Source: Flavobacteriales bacterium UBA6049
GTDB lineage: Bacteria > Bacteroidota > Bacteroidia > Flavobacteriales_G > Salibacteraceae
Direction of reading: 5' to 3'
DNA length: 5,897 nucleotides
NCBI GenBank assembly: GCA_002429085.1
Contig: DIYR01000185.1
Coordinates: 1 to 5,897 of the forward strand
The position numbers and the translations under genes were made by a program. Positions 1 to 5,897 of the stretch are shown one piece after another; the stretch's first letter is position 1, and each line of letters opens with the position of its first letter. The notes under the pieces were generated by a model that saw nothing but the letters and a program-made list of their open reading frames with translations, was not told where the DNA came from and ran no database searches.

Positions 1-803
1 GAACAGGTGGGTTTGCTAGTGGGCCTACTTTAAAAGCTGCTGCTGCTCTAGGTATTCCAACCATTATTCAAGAACAGAACTCTTTCCCTGGAATGACAAA
101 TCGTATTCTAGGGAAAAATGCGAAGCGAGTATGTGTTGCATACGAGGGCATGGATCAATATTTCGAATCGAATAAAGTATTGTTTACAGGAAATCCCGTT
201 CGTCAGCAGGTAACTCAGATAGAAGGTAAACGAAATGAGGCAATGTCCTTTTTCGGATTGGATGCTGCTAAACCAGTCGTCCTGATAGTAGGTGGAAGCC
301 TTGGTGCGCAATCAATCAATCGTGCCATTATGCCGAGTGTGGCAAAATTGGTAGAAGCAGGTGTGCAGTTGATTTGGCAAACAGGTAAACCAAGCTTTGA
401 AGAAGCGAAACAAGCAGTTACTCCTTATGCAGATCAAGGAATCAAAGTATTTGATTTTATACAGAAAATGGAATTAGCCTATGCTGCGGCAGATGTGGTG
501 ATTTCAAGAGCAGGAGCTATAGCCGTTTCAGAATTGTGCTTGGTTAAAAAACCATGTATTCTGGTTCCATTCCCATTCGCGGCAGAAGACCACCAAACCA
601 AAAATGCGATGGCACTGGTAAATCATCATGCAGCCATTCATATAGCCGATAAAGAGGCAAACGATCAGTTAGTTTCAACAGTATTAACGTTGGTTACTGA
701 TCAGCAAAAACAAGAAGAATTAGCAAAGCAGATATCTGGATTAGGTAAACCAGATGCAGCATTAAGAATAGCAGAAGAAGCCGTAAGGATTGCGAATAAA
801 TGA
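1..803 (+). CDS. murG: MurG, UDP-GlcNAc:lipid I N-acetylglucosaminyltransferase (5' truncated by window edge)
   Basis: MurG transfers GlcNAc from UDP-GlcNAc to lipid I, making lipid II at the cytoplasmic face of the inner membrane. The reading frame is open from base 3 to the TGA at 801-803, giving 266 visible residues. Full MurG proteins are about 360 residues, so roughly the first 95-100, including the N-terminal glycine-rich loop, lie outside the window. The ATG at base 93 is an internal methionine (PGMTNR) and not the start, because the family motif TGGFASGP is already encoded at 3-26. The C-terminal GT-B (glycosyltransferase family 28) domain is complete: GGSLGAQSIN at 291-320, the nucleotide-sugar-binding stretch SRAGAIAVSE at 504-533 whose final Glu is the expected ribose-contacting residue, and PFAAEDHQTKNA at 573-608. 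The stop overlaps the murC start, as in an operon. Nothing looks degraded. The identification is secure from motifs and context. Confidence 0.97.
   Translation, partial: TGGFASGPTLKAAAALGIPTIIQEQNSFPGMTNRILGKNAKRVCVAYEGMDQYFESNKVLFTGNPVRQQVTQIEGKRNEAMSFFGLDAAKPVVLIVGGSLGAQSINRAIMPSVAKLVEAGVQLIWQTGKPSFEEAKQAVTPYADQGIKVFDFIQKMELAYAAADVVISRAGAIAVSELCLVKKPCILVPFPFAAEDHQTKNAMALVNHHAAIHIADKEANDQLVSTVLTLVTDQQKQEELAKQISGLGKPDAALRIAEEAVRIANK
785..789 (+). promoter_or_regulatory. Possible weak Shine-Dalgarno for murC
   Basis: AAGGA inside the end of murG lies 10 bases before the murC ATG. It is the only purine motif close to a classical Shine-Dalgarno at any of the gene starts here. Bacteroidota depend little on such motifs, and the murC start also overlaps the murG stop, so re-initiation by terminating ribosomes may matter more. 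The match could be chance. Confidence 0.35.
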
Positions 804-2137
804 TTTTGAATCATATCCATACCGTATATTTTTTAGGGATAGGTGGCATCGGAATGAGCGCCTTAGCTCGCTATTTTTTAACCCAAGGAAAAGTAGTGAA
901 AGGCTATGATCGTACTTGTACTCCATTGACTGAGGCCTTAGAAGCCGAAGGTGCTGAAGTGGTGTATGATGATCTTGCTGAACTTGTTCCTTATACTATC
1001 GATTTGTGCATATATACACCTGCTATTCCAGCTACTCATTCTGCATGGGATGTTTTGAAAGAGCATCACATTCCAATGAAGAAGCGTGCAGAAGTATTGG
1101 GCATGATTTCTCGTGAAATTCCAACATTGGCAGTTGCAGGAACACATGGTAAAACCACTACTTCGGCCATGGTGGCTCATATCGTACAGTCTGTACAAGG
1201 ATGTGTAGATGCTTTTGTAGGTGGAGTAATGACGAATTACCAATCGAACTTCTTGTTTGATGCACAAGCGAAATTTGCCGTGGTAGAAGCAGATGAATAC
1301 GATCGTTCTTTCCTACAATTAAGTCCTCAAGGGTCTATTGTTACCAATACAGATGCCGATCACTTAGATATTTATGGAACTGCGGATACTTTAACACAAG
1401 AGTTTCAATCGTATGCTAATTTGGTAAATGATGTGTTGGTAGTTCACGAATCGGTAAAATTGACTTCTGAAAAACGTATGATTTCTTATGGGTTGAATAT
1501 TGGTGATTACCAGTTGCAAACGCCAACCATTCAAAATGGAAGACAGTTCATTACCATCAAGAAAGAGAATGAGGTACTTGCTCAATTCGAATTTATTTTA
1601 CCCGGTATTCATAATGCACTGAATGCTACTGCAGCTTTTACGTTAGCTGTAGAGAGTGGTTTAGCTGCTCAAGAAGTAGCCAAAGCGCTGTCAACATTTG
1701 AAGGCGTAAAACGTAGATTTGAACGTGTGTATGAGTCAGAATCGATGAACTACATCGATGATTATGCACATCATCCAACTGAGATAAATGCAGCTATTTC
1801 AGCAGCTCGACAATTCTATCCAAAAACAGAGTTAACCGTGGTGTTTCAACCCCACTTATTTTCTCGTACCAAAGATTTTATGGACGGCTTTGCAGAAGAG
1901 TTGAGCAAGGCAGATCGATTGGTGTTGATGGATATTTATCCTGCACGAGAATTACCAATGGAGGGAATTACTTCTGCTGCTTTACTTGAGAAAATAACGC
2001 TCGATCACAAACAGCTATTGACTCCAAACGAGGTATTAGATTTCGTTACCAACGATAAACCTGCTCTTTTAATGACCTTGGGCGCTGGAGATATTGACAG
2101 ATTAGTTTTACCCATTCTCAATAGATATCAATCATGA
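800..2137 (+). CDS. murC: MurC, UDP-N-acetylmuramate--L-alanine ligase
   Basis: MurC is the cytoplasmic ATP-dependent ligase that adds L-alanine to UDP-MurNAc, the first amino acid of the peptidoglycan stem. The 445-residue protein has the three Mur ligase domains in order. The N-terminal UDP-substrate Rossmann fold carries LGIGGIGMS at residues 12-20. The central ATPase domain has the P-loop GTHGKTTT at 114-121, EADEYDRSF at 163-171 and the metal/ATP-site segment NTDADHLDIYG starting at 183. The C-terminal amino-acid domain has GVKRRFER at 302-309, DDYAHHPTE at 320-328 and FQPHLFSRT at 349-357. The length is slightly under the usual 450-490, with no missing motif. The ATG at 800 is chosen because it gives a normal N-terminus just ahead of the Rossmann loop and overlaps the murG stop as ATGA; its own stop overlaps ftsQ in the same way. 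The HHPTE and EADEYDRSF signatures distinguish it from MurD, E and F; the related ligase Mpl is less likely given length and location. Confidence 0.97.
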   Translation: MILNHIHTVYFLGIGGIGMSALARYFLTQGKVVKGYDRTCTPLTEALEAEGAEVVYDDLAELVPYTIDLCIYTPAIPATHSAWDVLKEHHIPMKKRAEVLGMISREIPTLAVAGTHGKTTTSAMVAHIVQSVQGCVDAFVGGVMTNYQSNFLFDAQAKFAVVEADEYDRSFLQLSPQGSIVTNTDADHLDIYGTADTLTQEFQSYANLVNDVLVVHESVKLTSEKRMISYGLNIGDYQLQTPTIQNGRQFITIKKENEVLAQFEFILPGIHNALNATAAFTLAVESGLAAQEVAKALSTFEGVKRRFERVYESESMNYIDDYAHHPTEINAAISAARQFYPKTELTVVFQPHLFSRTKDFMDGFAEELSKADRLVLMDIYPARELPMEGITSAALLEKITLDHKQLLTPNEVLDFVTNDKPALLMTLGAGDIDRLVLPILNRYQS

Positions 2138-2949
2138 AAGTGTTCTGGAACATAGCGTCTTGGATTATCGGAGTGGTTGGCGTTTTGGTAATCATAGGAT
2201 TCACGGAGGCTGAAATGGCTAAGGTGCCTTATCAAGAGTTGAGCGTACATGTAGATACTCGCGGTGGTAACTTTTTTATTACACAAGACGAAATTGAAGA
2301 TGCCATCATCAATAGAGGTTATGTGTCAAACAACATTCCGATAGAGCAAGTGGATTGTAAAAACTTAGAGCAGTTTTTTGATCAATACCCTGCTATTAAG
2401 AAAAGTCAGGTATACACAGCTCATGATGGGAAATTATTCGTTCAAATCGAACAACGTATTCCATTGGCTAGAATCTTCACAAAATCAGGCGAAAGTTTCT
2501 ACATCGATGAAGATGGTTGGTTAATGCCATTATCCTCATCTTATTCATCAAGAGTACCAGTAGTAAACGGAGATATAGATGTGGCATTTAACACGAATTA
2601 TCATATCAATTTTTCAAATACAGATTCTCTTAACGAATCTGATGCGGATCAACGCAAACTTTTTGAAACTTTTTTAGTGATTCAGGCAATCAATAAAGAT
2701 CCGTTCTGGGATGCTCAATTCACACAGCTGTATTTCAATGATAGCGGGGATTTGGAGCTAATTCCGAGGGTGGGGAATCACACCATTATCATAGGTAATG
2801 CACAATCGATAGAGGATAAGTTATACACCCTTCGCATTTTTTATAAGGAAGGATTGAATAAAATTGGCTGGAATGCCTATGCTTCAATCAATTTGAAGTA
2901 TAAAGACCAAGTTGTCTGTAAAAAAAGAACGCACTATGGAAACAACTGA
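2134..2949 (+). CDS. ftsQ: FtsQ/DivIB-type cell division protein
   Basis: FtsQ is a bitopic inner-membrane protein that links early cytoplasmic divisome proteins to the periplasmic ones (FtsB, FtsL and the septal synthase in characterised species). The 271-residue product starts with a single hydrophobic segment at about residues 4-23, with only MKV before it. A POTRA-like domain follows at about 36-108: a strand, then ITQDEIEDAIINRGY at 49-63, a second helix around LEQFFDQYPAIK, and a strand ending in the family-typical IEQRIPLARI. Next is the FtsQ/DivIB beta domain with FYIDEDGWLMPLS at 122-134, a hallmark arrangement (the 'D.G' turn before the Pro-Leu). The sequence after residue 145 is poorly conserved, as usual in this phylum. 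The start overlaps the murC stop (ATGA) and no Shine-Dalgarno is visible, suggesting translational coupling. The call rests on topology, the POTRA/FtsQ motifs and its place between murC and ftsA; overall identity to E. coli FtsQ is expected to be low. Confidence 0.93.
   Translation: MKVFWNIASWIIGVVGVLVIIGFTEAEMAKVPYQELSVHVDTRGGNFFITQDEIEDAIINRGYVSNNIPIEQVDCKNLEQFFDQYPAIKKSQVYTAHDGKLFVQIEQRIPLARIFTKSGESFYIDEDGWLMPLSSSYSSRVPVVNGDIDVAFNTNYHINFSNTDSLNESDADQRKLFETFLVIQAINKDPFWDAQFTQLYFNDSGDLELIPRVGNHTIIIGNAQSIEDKLYTLRIFYKEGLNKIGWNAYASINLKYKDQVVCKKRTHYGNN
2920..2929 (+). promoter_or_regulatory. A-rich ribosome-binding stretch before ftsA
   Basis: A run of seven A followed by GAA lies in the last codons of ftsQ, ending six bases before the ftsA ATG at 2936. 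Purine/A-rich leaders replace Shine-Dalgarno motifs in many Bacteroidota genes. This supports the ATG at 2936 as the ftsA start over a TTG in the same frame at 2912, which would add eight unconserved residues and sit before this stretch. Confidence 0.45.
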
Positions 2950-4225
2950 TGAGGAAATTGTAGTTGGTTTAGACATTGGAACCACAAAGATTGCAGTGTT
3001 GGTAGGAAGACGCAACGAGCACGGAAAGCTCGAAGTGTTAGGCATGGGGAAATCTGAATCTCTTGGCGTAAACCGAGGTGTAGTAACACATATTACACCA
3101 ACAGTTGAGGCTATTGAAAAAGCAGTAGCAGAAGCAGAAGAGAAGGCAGGAGTAGATATTGGCGTTGTAAATGTTGGTATTGCTGGTCAGCATATCAAAA
3201 GTTTGCAGCATCGTGGTGTAAAAATGCGCAACAGCTTCGAAGATGAAATTACGCATGAAGATGTAGATGCATTAATTCAGGATATGTACAAGTTGGTGAT
3301 GCTTCCAGGGGAGCGCATCATTGATGTAATCCCACAAGAATACACTGTTGATAATGAAACAGGCATTCAAGATCCTATTGGAATGAGTGGTGGTCGTTTA
3401 GAAGCGAATTTCCATATCATAACAGGTCAAGTTGCTGCAGCCGGAAACATTTACAAGTGCGTTCGTAAAGCCGGTTTAGAAGTAGAGAACTTGATTCTAG
3501 AGCCATTAGCCTCGGCTGATAGCGTGTTGAATAACGAAGAGAAAGAAGCTGGTGTTGTACTAGTAGATATAGGTGGTGGTACTACTGATGTAGCCATATT
3601 CAAAGAAGGAATTATTCGTCATACGGCAGTGATTCCGTTTGGAGGCAACATCATAACCGAAGACATTAAAGAAGGATGTACCATTATTAAGAAACAAGCA
3701 GAACAATTGAAGGTGAAGTTTGGAGGTGCATTGGCATCTGAAACAGCCACCAACGAAGTTGTTGTAATTCCAGGGTTGCGTGGTAGAGACCCGAAAGAAA
3801 TTTCGGTTCAGAATCTATCGCATATTATCCAAGCTCGTATGGAAGAAATCATTGAGCAGGTGTATTACGAAATCAAGAGTTCTGGATACGAAAACAAGCT
3901 AATTGCTGGTATTGTCGTTACTGGTGGTGGATCTCAATTGCGTCACGTAGCTCAGTTATTTGAGTTCATGACAGGAATGGATACACGTATTGGCTATCCT
4001 ACAGAGCACTTAGCAAAGGGTGCTGAAGAAGTTACAAGCCCATCGTTTGCAACAGGTATTGGGTTGATTTTGAAAGGGTACGAACGTATGAGACGTACCA
4101 AGAAATCATCTGCTGAAGAGGCGGAGCAACCAACATCTCAGAAAACGAAAGGAATGGGAGGATTCTTAGACATGATTAAAGGCATGAGTAAGGAATTCTT
4201 TGAAGACAAAAGTTTAGAACAGTAA
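2936..4225 (+). CDS. ftsA: FtsA, actin-like membrane tether of the Z ring
   Basis: FtsA is an actin-family ATPase that binds the FtsZ C-terminal peptide and attaches the ring to the inner membrane, then signals to the downstream divisome. The 429-residue protein shows the actin-fold signatures: phosphate-1 loop VVGLDIGTTKI at residues 9-19, phosphate-2 loop VLVDIGGGTTDVAIF starting at 208, and adenosine loop GIVVTGGGSQL at 325-335. The region between the first two loops, about 85-165, corresponds to the FtsA-specific 1C subdomain (SHS2). Residues about 388-407 are a polar, probably disordered linker (KKSSAEEAEQ), leading to a C-terminal segment GGFLDMIKGMSKEFFEDK at 408-425 with the look of the amphipathic membrane-targeting helix. 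Length matches the family (about 420-450). The start lies 14 bases inside ftsQ, so the two are probably coupled. The GLDIGTTK and 1C features separate it from MreB and DnaK, and the neighbour ftsZ settles it. Confidence 0.97.
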   Translation: METTDEEIVVGLDIGTTKIAVLVGRRNEHGKLEVLGMGKSESLGVNRGVVTHITPTVEAIEKAVAEAEEKAGVDIGVVNVGIAGQHIKSLQHRGVKMRNSFEDEITHEDVDALIQDMYKLVMLPGERIIDVIPQEYTVDNETGIQDPIGMSGGRLEANFHIITGQVAAAGNIYKCVRKAGLEVENLILEPLASADSVLNNEEKEAGVVLVDIGGGTTDVAIFKEGIIRHTAVIPFGGNIITEDIKEGCTIIKKQAEQLKVKFGGALASETATNEVVVIPGLRGRDPKEISVQNLSHIIQARMEEIIEQVYYEIKSSGYENKLIAGIVVTGGGSQLRHVAQLFEFMTGMDTRIGYPTEHLAKGAEEVTSPSFATGIGLILKGYERMRRTKKSSAEEAEQPTSQKTKGMGGFLDMIKGMSKEFFEDKSLEQ

Positions 4226-4248
4226 AAACGGAATAAATCAATCGCTAT
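4226..4248 (+). promoter_or_regulatory. ftsZ leader, no Shine-Dalgarno, with repeat arm next to the start codon
   Basis: This is the only gap between genes in the cluster. It is A-rich at its 5' half and holds no AGGAG-like motif at useful spacing; the nearest purine stretch, CGGAA, is about 15 bases from the ATG. Its last 11 bases form one arm of an inverted repeat whose partner lies just after ftsZ. No Bacteroidota-type promoter (TTTG with TAnnTTTG) is visible in the gap or the end of ftsA, so any ftsZ-specific promoter is further upstream or unrecognised. Confidence 0.5.
4238..4248 (+). repeat. Inverted-repeat arm 1, adjoining the ftsZ ATG
   Basis: TCAATCGCTAT directly precedes the ftsZ start codon. 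It is the exact reverse complement of ATAGCGATTGA at 5868-5878, 15 bases after the ftsZ stop codon. The two arms therefore bracket the whole ftsZ reading frame. The match is directly visible; any function is inference. Confidence 0.6.
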
Positions 4249-5853
4249 ATGGAATTTGACTTACCAAAAGACGCTCCTTCAATCATCAAGGTACTTGGTG
4301 TAGGAGGTGGTGGTTCAAATGCGGTGAACTACATGTACCAGCAAGGTATCCGTGGTGTAGATTTCATGATCTGCAACACCGATCAACAAGCATTAGATAC
4401 AAGCCCAGTTCCGCATAAAATTCAATTGGGTGCTAGCCTTACAGAAGGTCGTGGCGCAGGATCTATCGCAGAGGTAGGTAAAAATGCTGCCATTGAAACT
4501 ATAGAACAATTACGCGAAGAGTTAAGTCGTAACACGCGTATGCTATTTATCACTGCTGGTATGGGTGGTGGAACGGGAACAGGTGCTGCACCAATTATTG
4601 CAGAAGCTGCTCGCGAGATGGGAATTTTAACAATTGCCATTGTAACCATGCCATTTTTCTTTGAAGGAAGAAAACGTAAAAAACAAGCAGAAGAAGGTAT
4701 TCAAGCTATTCGTCAGCATGTAGATAGTTTGATCATCATCAATAACGATCGTTTGCGCGAGATGTATGGTAACCTTCGCATGAGTGAAGCGTTTGCACAG
4801 GCCGATAACGTACTAACAACAGCAGCCAAAGGGATTGCCGAGTTAATTACAAGAACTGGTCACGTAAACGTTGATTTCGAGGATGTTCGTACTGTTATGA
4901 ATAGTAGTGGTGTTGCCATTATGGGGTCTGCTACTGCTGAAGGAGAAGATCGTGCCATCAAGGCAATTGAATTGGCATTGGCATCTCCGTTATTGAACGA
5001 TAACGACATCAAAGGTGCGCGTTATGTATTGTTAAACATGGAATTCGGTAACAGCGAATTTGGAATGGATGAGATTGCTGAAATTACAGATTACATCCAA
5101 GAAGAAGCTGGTATGGAAGCAGATGTTATTTGGGGTTACGGTCAAGACGAAACGTTAGAAGACAATGTTCGCGTAACAGTTGTAGCTACAGGCTTTCAAC
5201 AAACTCCAAACACAGGAGCAGAATCTTTAGTAGAGCGTCCTAAAAAGCGTGTTAGCATGCTAACAGATAACGTTGCTACTGAATTAACAAAGCCAGTTGA
5301 GCCAAAGCCGCAACCAATTCAGCACCAAACGCCAGAAACGCCTGAGCCGTTTGTAAAACCAGCTGATCCAATTATGCAGAGCACTATTGAGTTCGATTTA
5401 ACTCAAGACAAAGCTCAGCGTAATCAAACGGTGAATCCAGAGCCTGTTCAAACAGATGTGAATGAGCCATTTATTCGTGTAAAAGAAGAACCAGCAGTTG
5501 AGGAAACTCCTATACAAGAACCGGTTCAAGAATACCGCGAAGAGCCATCTCAGGAACTTGCTCAAGAGCCAGAGGCAAATCACGATAGACCAAGTCAAGA
5601 AGAGAGTCAAAGCATTATTCGTAACAGAATGAAAAAGCTTTCTGATATCTCTAATCGTTTGCGTAATCCGCAAGCAATTTCTGACTTAGAAAATGTTCCA
5701 GCTTATGTGCGTAAGCAAGTAAGTTTAGGAAATACACCACACTCTTCAGAATCTCAAGTATCTCGTTTTACATTGGGTGAAGAAGGGCAAAATGGTGATC
5801 AAAAAGGAGGGTTGCGCTCTAACAACTCCTTCTTGCATGACAATGTAGATTAG
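4249..5853 (+). CDS. ftsZ: FtsZ, tubulin-like division GTPase with long repetitive linker
   Basis: FtsZ polymerises in the cytoplasm into the GTP-dependent ring that recruits the divisome. The globular core spans residues about 10-317: VGGGGSNAVN at 18-27, the tubulin signature GMGGGTGTG at 104-112, and the T7 synergy loop NVDFEDVRTVM at 207-217 with catalytic Asp209 and Asp212 in the same numbering as E. coli. The start ATG gives a very short N-terminal arm, MEFDLPKD, which retains the FDLPK motif common in this phylum. Unlike the 50-residue linker of E. coli, residues 318 to about 454 form a long Pro/Glu/Gln-rich linker with a Glu-Pro repeat at 398-447. A basic predicted helix (R458 to R472) leads to DLENVPAYVRKQ at 479-490, equivalent to the E. 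coli C-terminal peptide that binds FtsA and ZipA. A further 44 residues end in NNSFLHDNVD. At 534 residues it is much longer than the usual 380-400. No frameshift or missing catalytic residue is seen. Confidence 0.98.
   Translation: MEFDLPKDAPSIIKVLGVGGGGSNAVNYMYQQGIRGVDFMICNTDQQALDTSPVPHKIQLGASLTEGRGAGSIAEVGKNAAIETIEQLREELSRNTRMLFITAGMGGGTGTGAAPIIAEAAREMGILTIAIVTMPFFFEGRKRKKQAEEGIQAIRQHVDSLIIINNDRLREMYGNLRMSEAFAQADNVLTTAAKGIAELITRTGHVNVDFEDVRTVMNSSGVAIMGSATAEGEDRAIKAIELALASPLLNDNDIKGARYVLLNMEFGNSEFGMDEIAEITDYIQEEAGMEADVIWGYGQDETLEDNVRVTVVATGFQQTPNTGAESLVERPKKRVSMLTDNVATELTKPVEPKPQPIQHQTPETPEPFVKPADPIMQSTIEFDLTQDKAQRNQTVNPEPVQTDVNEPFIRVKEEPAVEETPIQEPVQEYREEPSQELAQEPEANHDRPSQEESQSIIRNRMKKLSDISNRLRNPQAISDLENVPAYVRKQVSLGNTPHSSESQVSRFTLGEEGQNGDQKGGLRSNNSFLHDNVD
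5440..5589 (+). repeat. Degenerate Glu-Pro octapeptide repeat inside the FtsZ linker
   Basis: Glu-Pro pairs fall at residues 398, 406, 414, 424, 432 and 440, with spacings of 8, 8, 10, 8 and 8. The units read EPVQTDVN, EPFIRVKE, EPAVEETPIQ, EPVQEYRE, EPSQELAQ and EPEANHDR. Two earlier pairs at 351 and 366 are out of this register. The DNA is not a perfect tandem repeat: only the GAG/GAA-CCN start of each unit is kept, implying an old expansion or selection on the peptide pattern. Confidence 0.65.
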
Positions 5854-5867
5854 TTCAGTTAATAGCG

Positions 5868-5878
5868 ATAGCGATTGA
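5868..5878 (+). repeat. Inverted-repeat arm 2, after the ftsZ stop
   Basis: ATAGCGATTGA is the exact reverse complement of the 11 bases immediately before the ftsZ ATG. Directly upstream, and overlapping by two bases, ATAGCGAT at 5862-5869 repeats the first eight bases of the arm, so the trailer offers two overlapping complements to the ftsZ start region. Confidence 0.6.
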
Positions 5879-5885
5879 ATCCCGT

Positions 5886-5897
5886 TGAGTTTACTCA
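5886..5897 (+). terminator. Possible first part of a terminator hairpin, incomplete
   Basis: TGAG and CTCA can pair around a TTTA loop, a four-base stem only. If the bases after the window complement the preceding AATCCCGT, this would be the top of a strong hairpin 33 bases after the ftsZ stop. Within the window the stem is too short to call, and no T-tract can be seen. Confidence 0.2.

Larger units (their letters stand above)
5854..5897 (+). other. Non-coding trailer after ftsZ, cut by the window end
   Basis: These 44 bases contain the tandem hexamer TAGCGA twice at 5863-5874, the second inverted-repeat arm at 5868-5878, and a short palindrome TGAG-TTTA-CTCA at 5886-5897 that reaches the window edge. 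No gene start is visible. In relatives a GatB/YqeY-type gene often follows ftsZ, but nothing in the window shows that here. Confidence 0.5.

Noticed and set aside
93..803. murG as a complete gene starting at the ATG at 93
   Set aside because: The same frame is open back to the window edge and encodes conserved MurG residues upstream of that methionine.
938..1267. Antisense open frames under murG, murC, ftsA and ftsZ (for example 938-1267 and 5398-5673 on the minus strand)
   Set aside because: They lie wholly inside well-identified genes, show low-complexity Cys/Tyr/Ser-rich or hydrophobic products and no recognisable domain, as expected of shadow frames.
2912..2935. TTG start for ftsA, adding eight residues
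   Set aside because: The added residues are not FtsA-like, the A-rich stretch sits after it, and the ATG at 2936 gives the expected distance to the GLDIGTTK loop.
2920..2949. Run of seven A where a +1 slip would fuse FtsQ to FtsA
   Set aside because: The frames do fit, but a fusion would join a periplasmic C-terminus to a cytoplasmic protein. The run is better explained as an A-rich ribosome-binding stretch.
4046..4072. TTTG and TGATTTTG in the end of ftsA as a Bacteroidota-type promoter for ftsZ
   Set aside because: The second box misses the TA of TAnnTTTG and the spacing between boxes, 15 bases, is shorter than the usual range. It also falls in conserved coding sequence.
1..5897. A new defence, mobile or secondary-metabolism system
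   Set aside because: Every gene is an intact, syntenic dcw member, with no unexplained reading frame, no transposase or phage-like gene and no change in base composition that I can see.

Overview
This window is a stretch of the division and cell-wall (dcw) cluster of a Gram-negative bacterium of the phylum Bacteroidota, most likely a member of the Flavobacteriales. The evidence for that placement is the gene order murG-murC-ftsQ-ftsA-ftsZ with no murB or ddl between murC and ftsQ, the A+T-leaning codon use, the near absence of Shine-Dalgarno sequences, the short divergent FtsQ, and an FtsZ that ends in the asparagine-rich NSFLHDNVD tail I associate with that phylum. Genus or species cannot be named from this sequence alone.

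Layout: five genes lie on the + strand with almost no spacing. Positions 1-803 hold the 3' three-quarters of murG, which is cut by the window start. murC (800-2137) overlaps it by four bases (ATGA), ftsQ (2134-2949) overlaps murC in the same way, and ftsA (2936-4225) starts 14 bases inside ftsQ. A 23-base gap follows, then ftsZ (4249-5853), then 44 bases of non-coding sequence to the window end. No stretch of 300 bases lacks a gene. I saw no RNA gene, insertion sequence, CRISPR array or convincing promoter.

Function: MurG completes lipid II on the inner face of the membrane, and MurC begins the cytoplasmic UDP-MurNAc-peptide branch of the same pathway. FtsZ polymerises into the division ring, FtsA tethers it to the membrane, and FtsQ is the bitopic protein that joins the periplasmic divisome to the ring. 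The first four genes look translationally coupled, while ftsZ has its own untranslated leader and can be initiated separately.

This is a conserved housekeeping region, and I found no sign of a new defence, mobile or biosynthetic system. The points that deserve a second look are all around ftsZ: an exact 11-base inverted repeat, one arm touching the ftsZ start codon and the other just past its stop; a roughly eight-residue Glu-Pro repeat in a very long FtsZ linker; and an FtsA-binding-type peptide that lies 44 residues before the C-terminus instead of at it.
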